A stretch of 64,000 nucleotides of DNA from a bacterium C-53 (GCA_003612525.1 RAZD01000020.1:1-64000); one strand, 5' to 3'. Positions 43,918-54,067 are shown, counted from the stretch's first letter. The notes: a model not told the origin generated them from the sequence alone. Made by a program: numbers and translations.

Positions 43918-46020
43918 TTGACTTCACATAGATTAGTGATTGCGGAAAAGCCCAGCGTCGCGGCGGGTATCGCTGCCGCGCTTGGCGTGAAAGAGAAAAA
44001 AGACGGGTATATCGAGGGCGGGGGCTACCTCATTTCTTGGTGTGTCGGTCATTTGGTGGAGCTTGCGGAGGCTGCAGCCTACGGGGAGCAGTATAAAAAA
44101 TGGAATTATGAGAGCTTACCCATTCTGCCGGAGGAATGGCAGTACACCGTATCAAAGGACAAGGAAAAGCAGTTTGCCACCTTAAAGGAGCTTATGCACC
44201 GCGCCGACGTTTCGGAAGTTATAAACGCTTGCGACGCTGGACGCGAGGGCGAACTGATTTTCCGTTTTGTCTACCATGTGGCGGGCTGCGACAAGCCCAT
44301 GCGCCGCTTGTGGATTTCCTCAATGGAGGACAGCGCGATCAAGGCGGGCTTTTCAGACTTAGGGGACGGGCGGGACTATGACGCGCTCTATGCGTCCGCA
44401 TTATGCCGAGCAAAAGCGGACTGGATCATTGGTATCAACGCAACCCGGCTTTTCTCCTGCCTGTATGACAAGACCTTGAACGTGGGACGGGTACAGACCC
44501 CCACACTGAAAATGCTTACCGACCGGGGCGCGGCAATCTACAATTTCAAGAAAGAAAAATACTACCATGTGCGGCTTGACTTATCCGGCGCGGAAGCGGC
44601 AAGCGAAAGGATTTCGGATAAGAAAACCGCTGACGGGCTGAAAGCGGCTTGCGAAGCGGAAACGGCGGTATGCGCTTCCCTCACCAAAGAAAAAAAGACC
44701 GCTTCCCCGCCGAAGCTCTTTGACCTCACTTCCTTACAGCGGGAAGCCAATAAACTGTACGGCTATACGGCGAAACAGACCCTTGACCTTGCACAGACCT
44801 TATACGAAAAACGGCTGCTTACCTATCCCCGGACAGACAGCAATTATCTGACAGACGACATGGGCGACACGGCGGCAAAGACCGTTTCCCTTTTATCCGG
44901 CAAGCTCCCCTTTATGGAGGGCGCGGCATTTACCCCGAATATTTCCCGCGTCCTTGACAGCAAGAAAGTTTCCGACCACCACGCCATTATTCCCACTATG
45001 GAGCTTGCAAAAACGGATATAGCGACGCTGCCAGAAAGTGAAAGGAATATCCTCACCCTTGCCGGGGCGCGTCTTTTATTTGCTGCCGCCGAGCCGCATA
45101 TCTTTGAAGCGGTCACGGCGGTTTTCTCCTGCGCTGGTACGGAGTTTACGGCGCACGGAAAGACCGTTCTTGCGGGCGGCTGGAAAGACCTTGAACGCCG
45201 CTTCCGGGCGACCTTAAAGGGCAAGCCCGACCCGGAGGACACAGAGGGCGACGGAGAAGCTACCCTGCCGGAACTGACCGAGGGACAGACCTTTATAAAC
45301 CCGTCTGCAAAGGTGACGGAGCATTTCACAGCCCCGCCGAAGCCCCACAGCGAAGCAAGCCTGTTAGCCGCTATGGAACGGGCAGGGAACGCAGACACCG
45401 ACCCGGACGCGGAACGCCGGGGGCTTGGCACTCCCGCCACCCGCGCCGCCGTCATTGAAAAGCTGGTAAAATCCGGCTTTGTGGAACGCAAGGGCAAGCA
45501 GCTTATCCCCACGGAAAACGGCAACGCCCTTATCTCCATTCTGCCCGATCTGCTGACTTCCCCGCAGCTTACCGCCGAATGGGAAAACAATCTGACGCAG
45601 ATCGCAAAGGGAGCCGCCAGTGCCGGGGACTTTATGGCGGGCATTGAAGCTATGGCGCGGGAGCTGGTAACAGAAAACACCGCCGCCAACAAAAGCAAAG
45701 CGCATTTCACGGATAAGGACGAAAAGCCCTCTCTTGGCAAATGCCCCCGGTGCGGTTCCCCCGTCCGGGAGGGTAAGAAGAATTATTATTGTTCTAACCG
45801 GGAGTGCGCTTTTACCATGTGGAAAAACGACCGTTTCTTTGAGGAACGGAAAACCGCCTTTACTGCGAAGATTGCCGCCGCACTCCTAAAATCCGGCAGG
45901 GCAAACGTCAAGGGCTTGTATTCCCCGAAAACAGGCAAAACCTATGACGGAACCGTTGTTTTAGCGGACACGGGCGGGAAGTACGTCAACTATAAGATTG
46001 AGATTCAAAAGAAAAAATAA
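43918..46020 (+). CDS. topB: Type IA DNA topoisomerase III
   Basis: 700 residues, TTG start after GGAGG. Toprim motif RLVIAEKPSVA and DAGREGELIF; active-site Tyr in TYPRTDSNYL; VGRVQTPTL; and a C-terminal zinc ribbon (CPRCGSPVREGKKNYYCSNREC). Element-borne TopB helps resolve or process DNA during transfer and replication. Confidence 0.95.
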   Translation: MTSHRLVIAEKPSVAAGIAAALGVKEKKDGYIEGGGYLISWCVGHLVELAEAAAYGEQYKKWNYESLPILPEEWQYTVSKDKEKQFATLKELMHRADVSEVINACDAGREGELIFRFVYHVAGCDKPMRRLWISSMEDSAIKAGFSDLGDGRDYDALYASALCRAKADWIIGINATRLFSCLYDKTLNVGRVQTPTLKMLTDRGAAIYNFKKEKYYHVRLDLSGAEAASERISDKKTADGLKAACEAETAVCASLTKEKKTASPPKLFDLTSLQREANKLYGYTAKQTLDLAQTLYEKRLLTYPRTDSNYLTDDMGDTAAKTVSLLSGKLPFMEGAAFTPNISRVLDSKKVSDHHAIIPTMELAKTDIATLPESERNILTLAGARLLFAAAEPHIFEAVTAVFSCAGTEFTAHGKTVLAGGWKDLERRFRATLKGKPDPEDTEGDGEATLPELTEGQTFINPSAKVTEHFTAPPKPHSEASLLAAMERAGNADTDPDAERRGLGTPATRAAVIEKLVKSGFVERKGKQLIPTENGNALISILPDLLTSPQLTAEWENNLTQIAKGAASAGDFMAGIEAMARELVTENTAANKSKAHFTDKDEKPSLGKCPRCGSPVREGKKNYYCSNRECAFTMWKNDRFFEERKTAFTAKIAAALLKSGRANVKGLYSPKTGKTYDGTVVLADTGGKYVNYKIEIQKKK

Positions 46021-46027
46021 CTTTTTT

Positions 46028-46127
46028 AGCAAGCATAGGAAAAGAGTACCCTTTTCCGTGTTTTCGCCCTTATGCGCTGCGGCGCGTCGGTTGAAAACTG
46101 CTTGTTGGGAAGTGTCCCAAACCCTCT
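46028..46127 (+). other. oriT-like element, copy A
   Basis: Two blocks are identical to copy B (56655-56743) but in the opposite orientation: 32 nt at 46028-46059, containing the dyad GGAAAAG...CTTTTCC, and 28 nt at 46100-46127, containing TTGGGA-agtg-TCCCAA. The spacer is 40 nt. It points towards the polyvalent protein gene. Confidence 0.65.
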
Positions 46128-46233
46128 TGAAAAAAATAAAAAACTTGGCAGAACGCAGGGGCGCGGTGTAGTACGGCAAAGGAGCCGGAATACCGCGCCC
46201 CTTTTCTGCCCCAACGGAAAGGAGGAATGAGCT

Positions 46234-49200
46234 ATGGCAACTTTACGGGACGCGGTACGGGACTATCAAGACGAACTGCGGGCGGGGATTGCGTGGGTGG
46301 CGTTTTGGCGGGAGGGGCGTTCTTGGAACAGCGATTACATCTACCTTGAAACCGACGACACCCTCACCCCGGAGGACAGGGGACGCTTACAGGAGATACA
46401 GGCAAAAGACCCCGCCGCCGTTGTCCTTAACGGCTACTACTGCGGCTACTTGGGCGAGGACATGAACCTTTCGGAGCTGACCGCCGGAGTGCGCCGCCAC
46501 TATGAAAACAGCTATAACAATATCGCTGACTTTATCGAAGCCAACGACGACAGGCTTCCCCCGGAGGTAATCGGGGAAACGCGGGAAGCCGCCCATGCCG
46601 CAGGGCTTCCCTTTTCGGAAAAGCCTTACCGGGACGGGGACTTTGACCCCTATGTATTTGACGGGAGCATGAGCATTGATGATTACGACCTTATGCACCG
46701 CATGATGAACGAAGAAAGGAGCAAGCGAATGAGCGAAACATTTTCAATCTTAATCGACAGCCGCAGCCGCTTTGAAACGGGAAAACCGGGCGGCGTATGG
46801 CTACCCATGCCGACCACCACGGAGCAGCTTCACGAAGCCATGAGAAGTGTCGGCATTACTGCGGACAATCCGCAGGACTTTTTTATCAACGGCTTTGCCA
46901 ATACCGAGGAATACCCTTTTGATGTGCCGCTTTCCGTTATCCAGCAAAGCACCATTGACGAGCTGAATTATTTAGGCAGTCTGCTTGTCATGCAGGGCGA
47001 CGAGGACAGGGATAAATTTACGGCGGCGGTGACGCTGGGGGAACACGCCGGGAGCGTGAAAGACCTTATCAACCTTGCACAGAATCTTGACTGCTACTGG
47101 ATATACCCCACTGTCCAAAGCGAAGCCGACTACGGTTATTACCTCATTGACGAGCTGGACGAATTGGAGCTGCCCGAAGAAGCAAAGAAATATTTCAAGT
47201 ATGAGGAATACGGGCATGACGCGGTACAGAAAGACAGGGGACAGTTTACGGAGCAGGGATATATCTACAACAACGGGAACACCTTTTCACAGTGGTACAA
47301 CGGGCGCGAAAATGACATACCGCAGGAATACAAGGCTATGAGCTTCCCGGAGCCGGAACGCCCCGCCCCGGAGAAATCCGATTTTGAAGCTGCGGCAGCA
47401 CCCGCTTTTGAGCCGCGCCCGGTTGAGCCGATTATCCTTGCCGCCAATAATTCCGCTGACAAAATGAAAGAAATCACCGACCGCTTGGAGCATGGAATTA
47501 TGGGTGTATTTGAAAGTGGGAAATATACCGATTATCTGCAAACCCTATCCAAATTTCACAATTACAGTTTTAACAATACCATGCTGATCGCCATGCAGGG
47601 CGGTACATTTGTGAAAGGCTTCCAGCAATGGAAAAAGGAATTTGACCGCCATGTGAAACCGAATGAAAAATCAATCAAGATAATTGCACCGTCCCCGTAC
47701 AAAATCCGGCGGGAGGTAGAGAAGAAAGACCCGCAGACAGGGCAGACGGTGATCGGAGGGGACGGGAAGCCCGTCACGGAAACAAAGGAATTTCAAATCC
47801 CCGCCTTTAAGGTAGTGTCTGTTTTCGACGTATCACAGACCGAGGGGAAAGAGATACCCGGCATTACTGACAATGAGCTGACGGGCGACGTGGAGCAATA
47901 CCGGGACTTCTTTACTGCCCTTGAAAGGACTTCCCCCTTTGCTATGGGCTTTGAAGCATTGGGCGGCACGGTAAAGGGACGCTGCTTTTACGACGAACAG
48001 CGCATAGCGATCAATGAGGGAATGAGCGAGCTTCAGAACATCAAAACAGCTATCCATGAGATCGCCCATGCGACGCTGCATAGTTTAGACCGGGACGCGC
48101 CGGATCGCCCCGACCGAAGCACAAGGGAGGTACAGGCGGAAAGCGTCGCCTATACCGTGTGCCAGCATTACGGGCTTGACACGTCGGACTACTCTTTCAA
48201 TTACATTGCCACATGGAGCAGCGGGCGGGAGCTTGCGGAGCTGAAAAACTCCCTTGCGACCATACGCGCCACCGCCGCCGAACTGATTAACACCATTGAC
48301 GGGCATTTAGCGGAGATCAGAAAGGAACGGGAAGCGGAGCAGGAACAGGAAGCACAGACCCCGCCCGACCTTACCGCAGAGCCGACCGTCACAATCCTTT
48401 ATAGCGAGAGCAGCCAGCTACATGAGGGCGAAACATTCCCCCTCTCCCGTGCAAATACGATTATCGCGGGGCTTGATGAAGCCAACCTTGCAAGCCCCGG
48501 CTACGACAAGACCGAGTTCCGCATTGATTTTGTGATGGACGGCGAAGCCGACCACTACGAGGGGCGGCAGGATTTAGGCGACGGGGATGGTTCCCTTGTG
48601 GAGCATATCGAACAATACCATACCTATTATGCCAATGATCCCAACTGGAATAATTTCCTTTTGGAGCATGAGGGCAAGGAAGCACTGGAAGCCGACAAGG
48701 AACACCGGGCTTTTCTTCTGAATGAATTTGTCCCCTATCTGAAACTGCATTGCAACCTCTCTGAAATGGAGCGCACCGCCGGGGAAGCCCTGCAAAAAGA
48801 TAATCTGACCCCCACCGAAACCGCCTACCATACCGCCATACAATCCTATGTTTCCGAGTGCCGGGGGCTTATCAATCAAGGCGAATACCACTTGCCGCCC
48901 GTCCCCCAGCTTGCGGATTTTGATGTGGAGCTGCAAGCCTACAAGGAACACGTCAAGGAGGAAATCGCGCAGGAAGCGGCAGACGCGGGAATGACCGTAG
49001 AGGAATATGCCGCCAACGGGTATGAGCCTTACGCCGCGCCGGAGCCGGAATATATTTACAAAATGGAAGCCAACCCCATGACAGACGGGATTTACGACCG
49101 CTTTTTCTTACAGGCATACAAAAAAGGGAACGACGGGAAAGCGATCCCCCGCGACGTGCTTTTTATGGGAACGCCGGAACAATGCCGTGAACTCTTGGGA

Positions 49201-52200
49201 AAGCTGGAAACCGGGGAGCTGTCACAGGAACAGGTGAAAGAACTTTTTGCACAGGCACAGGAAGCCGCAAAGACCGCCGAGCAACAGCCGGAGAAGCCCG
49301 AAGCACAGGAACCGCCGCAGGAGCCGGAAAAAGCTGATACCACCGCACAGCAGGAAGCCGCCGCAGATAAAGCAGCTACGCCGGAACAGGCAGGACAGAC
49401 CGCCGATAAGCCCCTCACGGACTTACAGAAAAAAGCGGTTGAGATTGCCGCACAATATGAAAATCTCCCCATGCGGGACAAGATCGGGATAATCGCACAG
49501 GCTTTTGGCGGCACGGAGGGAAAAATAGAAACTTCCCCCTGTACGGGAAAATGGCGCGGCACAAGCGACATTTCCATTAAGTTTGATAACGGCGTATCTT
49601 TATTTATCGGGAATCAAAGGACACCGCAAGCCAAAACCGCAAAGGTACAGAGTGAGTATGTCAACAGTGCTTTGGTGCGCTACAACCCGGAGATCATAGC
49701 CGCCACAAAGGAAGCCGCCATAGCCGCACTTAGGAAACGGGAAGCAAAGGACAATGAGATTGCCGCACAAAAGGGATTGAAGCCCTACACCCTGCTTAAC
49801 GTGGAATTTAACGACGGTACGGACGAGAGAAGCAGCGGACATTTGGGCTGGTATTATGTGACCCTTGCCGTTGACGGTAAAATCTGCTCCCATATCGAAA
49901 CAGGCTTGCACTATGACATACTGGACGGGAAAGTAAGCGATACCCCCGCAAGGGAAAACTATTTTCCGGCAGGGGCATTGAAAGAAACCGACGTTGATTA
50001 TGTTTTCAACAACGTGGGTTTTTCCTCAACTTCTGACCTGTATTCGCTGCCTGTCCGTGATGATGTGCTGGAACGTGCGGAAAAGACGCTTGCACAGAGG
50101 AAAGAAGCACAGCCGGAGAAAACCACCGAGCCACAGACCCACACGGCAGAACAGCCGGAAACAACGGTTACATACTACCCGATCAACGAGAACGCCGCCC
50201 GTCGCGCAAAGGAAGCAATCAGTTTTTCCGATTACAAGCCCGGAAGCGCAACGGCAGAATACCGCCACTATGTAGACGAAGCCGCCGAACTTGCCGCAAG
50301 GCAGAAAAAGCGTGTTGACCCCTCTTTCCATGCGAAGATCGACGGGCTGCTTGATGCCTACGCCCGGAAACTGGCGGCAAACATGAACAAGGGCAACGAG
50401 ATCACCGCCCGCGTCCCGTCGATTATGATTGCCGGAGGTTCTAATTTCCCTGTCCGCAAAAAGGAGAAGCAGAACGCCGCCGCAGATAAAAATATGCAGG
50501 AGTTTAACGAGATACAGGGCTTGCTTGACAAAATCCGCAGCACCGGCATGGGCGGTATCAGTGCCGACGACCCGAACGCCGTTTCCAAACTGGAAAGCAA
50601 ACTTGCGAAGCTGGAACAGGCGCAGGAAACCATGAAAGCGGTCAATGCCTACTACCGCAAGCATAAGACCCTTGACGGCTGCCCCCACTTATCCGCAGAG
50701 CAGATCGAAAAGCTGAAAGAAGCCATGTCCGGGAGCTACCGGGCGAACCCGAAACCCTTTGAGAGCTACCAGCTATCCAACAATAACGCGGAAATCCACA
50801 GGTTAAAAGACCGCATCACCGCTTTAACCCGCCGGAAAGAATTAGGTTATGTGGGCTGGGAGTTTGACGGGGGACGTGTGGAAGCCAATACCACGGACAA
50901 CCGCTTACAGATTTTCTTTGATGAAAAGCCGGATAAAGAAATCCGGGAGGAATTAAAAGGGAACGGATTCCGTTATGCGCCCAGCGCGGAAGCATGGCAG
51001 CGGCAGCTAAACGACAACGCCATCTACGCCGCCGACCGTTTAGGGTGCATACAGCCCCTTACCGGGGAAAGCCCTACCGAGTTACAGAAACGGACAAGGC
51101 AGGAAGCCGCCGCATTAAAAACCGCCGATCCGGAACAGGCACAGCAGGGAGCCGCACAGGAAGCGGAGCCGGGGGACGCTGCCACGCCGGAAACATTCTA
51201 TAAGGTACGGCAGAACCCTTACAGCGACAGCCGGGAAAACAGCCATATCTTACAGGAGTATATCGCGCAGGATAACGGCATGGCGAAGCTGGGGGATATT
51301 CTCTACATGGGAACGCCGGAGAAATGCCGGGAGCTTTTGGGGAAGCTGGAAGCCGGGGAACTGACACAGGGCGACGTAAAAGAGCTTTACGCAAAGGCAC
51401 AGGAAGCCCAGCACACCGAGCCGGGACAGGAAACGCCGGAACCCGCCGAGCCGGGGAAAGAGCCGGACAATGACACCTTTACCATTTACCAGTTAAAACG
51501 CGGCGACGAAACAAGGGACTATCGCTTTGAGCCTTACGATCACTTACAGGCGGCGGGGCTTTGTGTTGACCCGGCGAATTACGACCTTATCTATACTGCG
51601 CCCCTTACGCCGGATATGACGCTGGAAGATATTTCTATCCGCTTCAATGTCGATCACCCGGCAGACTTTCGGGGACACAGCCTTTCAACCTCTGATATAG
51701 TAGTGCTTCATCAGAACGGGCAGGACACCGCCCACTATGCGGACAGATACGGCTATCGGGAAGTGCCGGAGTTTTTACAGGAGCAGACACCCCAGCTTAC
51801 CCCCGATTCCCGCATGACCGGGGAGCAGATCAGAACGCCGCGAGGTAGTTTTTCCGTAACGGATATGACCGCCGAGCAGATGAAAGAAGCCGGGTATGGG
51901 CTTCACCACACGTCGGAGGACGGGAAATATCTCATTATGGGGAACGGGACACAGGCATTTGCGGTTGCCGCGGAACAGCCGGAAAAGGAAAACCCCTTGA
52001 AGCACGTCGAGGACGCTATCGAGCAGAACGACAACAATTTTGACGGTATTATCAACAACACCCCAACCGCTGACGAGCTGGAAGCAAAAGCAAGAAGCGG
52101 GGAACAGATTTCCCTTGCCGAGTATGCCGCCGCACTCAAAGCGGAAAAGGAACAGGGAAAGGATAAGAAGCCGGGGAAAAAGACAGAAAAGAAGCCCTCT

Positions 52201-52287
52201 ATCCGGGCGCAGCTTAAAGCCGACAAGGAACGGACGGCGCAGCGGAAACAGGCAAGAAGTAAGTCGCAGGACTTGGAAAGGAGCTGA
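46234..52287 (+). CDS. Giant polyvalent anti-restriction protein (ArdA, ArdC-like and YodL domains)
   Basis: 2017 residues. N-terminal unit (1-160). ArdA antirestriction domain (about 166-375, MSETFSILIDSRSRF...). ArdC-like region with zinc-protease motif HEIAHATLH (about 608-616). A 70-residue unit containing MGTPEQCRELLGKLETGELSQ occurs at about 941-1010 and again at 1654-1722. YodL-like domain (about 1747-1850). Basic tail KKPSIRAQLKADKERTAQRK. ArdA mimics DNA to block type I restriction; ArdC-type proteins bind ssDNA. An internal ATG at 46729 with AAAGGAG could make the ArdA part separately. GGAGG precedes the main start. Confidence 0.88.
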   Translation: MATLRDAVRDYQDELRAGIAWVAFWREGRSWNSDYIYLETDDTLTPEDRGRLQEIQAKDPAAVVLNGYYCGYLGEDMNLSELTAGVRRHYENSYNNIADFIEANDDRLPPEVIGETREAAHAAGLPFSEKPYRDGDFDPYVFDGSMSIDDYDLMHRMMNEERSKRMSETFSILIDSRSRFETGKPGGVWLPMPTTTEQLHEAMRSVGITADNPQDFFINGFANTEEYPFDVPLSVIQQSTIDELNYLGSLLVMQGDEDRDKFTAAVTLGEHAGSVKDLINLAQNLDCYWIYPTVQSEADYGYYLIDELDELELPEEAKKYFKYEEYGHDAVQKDRGQFTEQGYIYNNGNTFSQWYNGRENDIPQEYKAMSFPEPERPAPEKSDFEAAAAPAFEPRPVEPIILAANNSADKMKEITDRLEHGIMGVFESGKYTDYLQTLSKFHNYSFNNTMLIAMQGGTFVKGFQQWKKEFDRHVKPNEKSIKIIAPSPYKIRREVEKKDPQTGQTVIGGDGKPVTETKEFQIPAFKVVSVFDVSQTEGKEIPGITDNELTGDVEQYRDFFTALERTSPFAMGFEALGGTVKGRCFYDEQRIAINEGMSELQNIKTAIHEIAHATLHSLDRDAPDRPDRSTREVQAESVAYTVCQHYGLDTSDYSFNYIATWSSGRELAELKNSLATIRATAAELINTIDGHLAEIRKEREAEQEQEAQTPPDLTAEPTVTILYSESSQLHEGETFPLSRANTIIAGLDEANLASPGYDKTEFRIDFVMDGEADHYEGRQDLGDGDGSLVEHIEQYHTYYANDPNWNNFLLEHEGKEALEADKEHRAFLLNEFVPYLKLHCNLSEMERTAGEALQKDNLTPTETAYHTAIQSYVSECRGLINQGEYHLPPVPQLADFDVELQAYKEHVKEEIAQEAADAGMTVEEYAANGYEPYAAPEPEYIYKMEANPMTDGIYDRFFLQAYKKGNDGKAIPRDVLFMGTPEQCRELLGKLETGELSQEQVKELFAQAQEAAKTAEQQPEKPEAQEPPQEPEKADTTAQQEAAADKAATPEQAGQTADKPLTDLQKKAVEIAAQYENLPMRDKIGIIAQAFGGTEGKIETSPCTGKWRGTSDISIKFDNGVSLFIGNQRTPQAKTAKVQSEYVNSALVRYNPEIIAATKEAAIAALRKREAKDNEIAAQKGLKPYTLLNVEFNDGTDERSSGHLGWYYVTLAVDGKICSHIETGLHYDILDGKVSDTPARENYFPAGALKETDVDYVFNNVGFSSTSDLYSLPVRDDVLERAEKTLAQRKEAQPEKTTEPQTHTAEQPETTVTYYPINENAARRAKEAISFSDYKPGSATAEYRHYVDEAAELAARQKKRVDPSFHAKIDGLLDAYARKLAANMNKGNEITARVPSIMIAGGSNFPVRKKEKQNAAADKNMQEFNEIQGLLDKIRSTGMGGISADDPNAVSKLESKLAKLEQAQETMKAVNAYYRKHKTLDGCPHLSAEQIEKLKEAMSGSYRANPKPFESYQLSNNNAEIHRLKDRITALTRRKELGYVGWEFDGGRVEANTTDNRLQIFFDEKPDKEIREELKGNGFRYAPSAEAWQRQLNDNAIYAADRLGCIQPLTGESPTELQKRTRQEAAALKTADPEQAQQGAAQEAEPGDAATPETFYKVRQNPYSDSRENSHILQEYIAQDNGMAKLGDILYMGTPEKCRELLGKLEAGELTQGDVKELYAKAQEAQHTEPGQETPEPAEPGKEPDNDTFTIYQLKRGDETRDYRFEPYDHLQAAGLCVDPANYDLIYTAPLTPDMTLEDISIRFNVDHPADFRGHSLSTSDIVVLHQNGQDTAHYADRYGYREVPEFLQEQTPQLTPDSRMTGEQIRTPRGSFSVTDMTAEQMKEAGYGLHHTSEDGKYLIMGNGTQAFAVAAEQPEKENPLKHVEDAIEQNDNNFDGIINNTPTADELEAKARSGEQISLAEYAAALKAEKEQGKDKKPGKKTEKKPSIRAQLKADKERTAQRKQARSKSQDLERS

Positions 52288-52291
52288 CCCT

Positions 52292-53245
52292 ATGGGGAAA
52301 CTGAATAAATTTGAAGATATGGACGTGTTCGCTTCCCTTGAAGCCATAATGAAGCAGAACACGGGATTTTATCAGAGTGACTTTGACATTGACAAACAGA
52401 TCATTGCGGAAAAGGCGGCAAGCCCCAATAAAGAGGATAAGACCCTTTTATGGCTTTCCCGCCCGTCCGGGACTTACTGCTTTAGAGAGCGTGACGTTTT
52501 CATCAAGGACACCGCCCCTAATAACACATGGCGGTTTTATAAGGAGCAGACCCGCGACCCTATCCTTGCTTACGCCGTGGAGCTGACCGGGGTACGGGAC
52601 GGGAAGATCAAGGGCAACCTGTACGAGCTGGACTACGAAAAACATTATGAGCGCGTCAAGGACAACACGGTTGACGCGGGGACGGTGACGCTTGTTTATG
52701 AGCAGGGGACGCGGGAACAGCCCGCAGAGCGACCCTTTGACGGTTATCCCGATCCCCAGCTTGGGAAGTTTGAACGCTTTGAAATACAGCCGAAAGACCC
52801 GGAAGCCCTGCAATCCCTGTTACGGGAGGAAAAGCAAAGCCGGGATAAGCTGACACCGGGGAACTTTCCGGCGCATATCGAAGCCCTGCACAATAATCTG
52901 ATTGAACGGGAAGCGCGGCGCATTGTGGCAGACATGAAAAAACTGCACGAACCCAACAGCCCGGATAAATCTCATTTCATGGTGGAGCTGTCCCCGGTAT
53001 TCACCCGGCTTGCGTCCACAAAGGACACGGAACGGCTTTTCTCCATGCTGCCCTACAAGACACTTGCCTTTTCCGAACTCAAAGACCAGCGCGGCACCTA
53101 CGCGCTGATCGGAAAGGACGAGAACCGGGATAAGGGCATACGGAAACCCCGCCCCTCTGTCCGGGCGCAGCTTGCACAGGAGAAAAAGAGAACCGCCCCC
53201 AAAAAGGCGGTAACAAAGAAAAAAGATCATGGATTGGAGGTATGA
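52292..53245 (+). CDS. Conserved element protein (317 aa)
   Basis: From ATG 52292, 4 nt after the polyvalent gene. Recognisable stretches: MDVFASLEAIMKQNTGFYQSDFDIDK, LLWLSRPSGTYCFRERDVF, LYELDYEKHYERVKDNTVDAGTVTLVYEQG. It resembles the large-polyvalent-associated proteins of ICEs but has no assignable activity. It ends in the same kind of tail (RPSVRAQLAQEKKRTAPKK) as its neighbour. Confidence 0.75.
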   Translation: MGKLNKFEDMDVFASLEAIMKQNTGFYQSDFDIDKQIIAEKAASPNKEDKTLLWLSRPSGTYCFRERDVFIKDTAPNNTWRFYKEQTRDPILAYAVELTGVRDGKIKGNLYELDYEKHYERVKDNTVDAGTVTLVYEQGTREQPAERPFDGYPDPQLGKFERFEIQPKDPEALQSLLREEKQSRDKLTPGNFPAHIEALHNNLIEREARRIVADMKKLHEPNSPDKSHFMVELSPVFTRLASTKDTERLFSMLPYKTLAFSELKDQRGTYALIGKDENRDKGIRKPRPSVRAQLAQEKKRTAPKKAVTKKKDHGLEV

Positions 53246-53466
53246 GCATGAACAGAATAAACAGCAATTTCACGGTGGAGGAAACCAACCTTTTGAGTAT
53301 CTACATGGCAGACAGCAGGGAGGGGCTTATATTGGCTATGAACGCCGCGCTGCCCTTTATGGAGGGGGAAATGCGGGACTTTGCCGCCCGCACCCTTGAA
53401 AAAGTGGCGCACATGACCGAAGCGGAGTTTGCGGGGCTTGCCGTTTACCCCGCCGACGAGGTATGA
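53242..53466 (+). CDS. Transposon-transfer assisting (TTRAP) family protein
   Basis: 74 residues in ATGA overlap: NFTVEETNLLSIYMADSREGLILAMNAALPFMEGEMRDFAARTLEKVAHMTEAEFAGL. Matches the small TTRAP family described in Tn1549-like elements. Its mechanism is not known. Confidence 0.85.
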   Translation: MSMNRINSNFTVEETNLLSIYMADSREGLILAMNAALPFMEGEMRDFAARTLEKVAHMTEAEFAGLAVYPADEV

Positions 53467-53828
53467 GCGAGATTAAGCGGCTCACGCCGCCCCAAAGCCG
53501 GAAAGTCAACGCCCTTGTGCGCCGGACGTGCTGCAATTATGACAATGGGAACTGTATCTTGCTGGACGACGGGGACGAGTGCGTATGCCCGCAGCTTATT
53601 TCCTATTCCCTGCTCTGTAAATGGTTCCGCATTGCGGTACTACCCGCCGATAAGGAACTGTACGCCGAGCTTTACCATGCGGAGGATATGCGCCGCTGTA
53701 AGGTATGCGGTGCGCCCTTTGCTTCCGGCTCCAACCGGGCTGTCTACTGCCCGGACTGCCGGAAGCGGATCACCCGCAGACAGACCGCCGAGCGCATGAG
53801 GAAACTACGGGCGAATGTGACGCGATAG
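53463..53828 (+). CDS. Cysteine-rich VLP domain protein
   Basis: 121 residues with many cysteines: VRRTCCNYDNGNCILLDDGDECVCPQLIS, LLCKWFRIAVLPAD and a C-terminal zinc-knuckle pair CKVCGAPF/VYCPDCRKR. The family name comes from its VLP tripeptide. Probably a DNA- or RNA-binding metal protein. Last gene of the long plus-strand operon. Confidence 0.85.
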   Translation: MSEIKRLTPPQSRKVNALVRRTCCNYDNGNCILLDDGDECVCPQLISYSLLCKWFRIAVLPADKELYAELYHAEDMRRCKVCGAPFASGSNRAVYCPDCRKRITRRQTAERMRKLRANVTR

Positions 53829-53832
53829 GGGC

Positions 53833-53931
53833 GAAAAAAGCCTTGATTTATGCGGCTTTCCGGGTGGAAAAATAAGGCGGCAAGGGATTTATACCTTTAC
53901 CCCCGAAAATGCCGTTCTATTGCGTAACAAA
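53833..53931 (+). repeat. Element direct repeat, right copy
   Basis: About 99 bp matching 30557-30653: GAAAAAAGCCTTG...GCGGCTTT, GGGATTTATACCT, and the identical GCCGTTCTATTGCGTAACAAA (53911-53931). With the left copy it brackets the whole conjugation block. Confidence 0.7.
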
Positions 53932-53952
53932 CCAATCTCTGCACCCATAAGA

Positions 53953-54002
53953 AAACCGGGGCGCGGTGGCTATGATGATAGCTGCCGCGTCCCGGTTTTT
54001 TT
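53953..54002 (+). terminator. Strong terminator ending the conjugation operon
   Basis: The AACCGGGGCGCGG arm pairs with CCGCGTCCCGGTT, with an inner GGCTAT/ATAGC stem, then seven Ts. Confidence 0.85.
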
Positions 54003-54067
54003 ATAGACGAAATTATACTGCTATGATACAATAAAAATAATATTTTTATTTTGGTGAGGTGTTTGAT

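Noticed and set aside
46234-53245. Long minus-strand open frames opposite the conjugation genes (for example 44844-45740, 50026-50688)
   Set aside because: They are shadows of GC-rich codon use in topB and the polyvalent gene. They have no ribosome sites and no family features.
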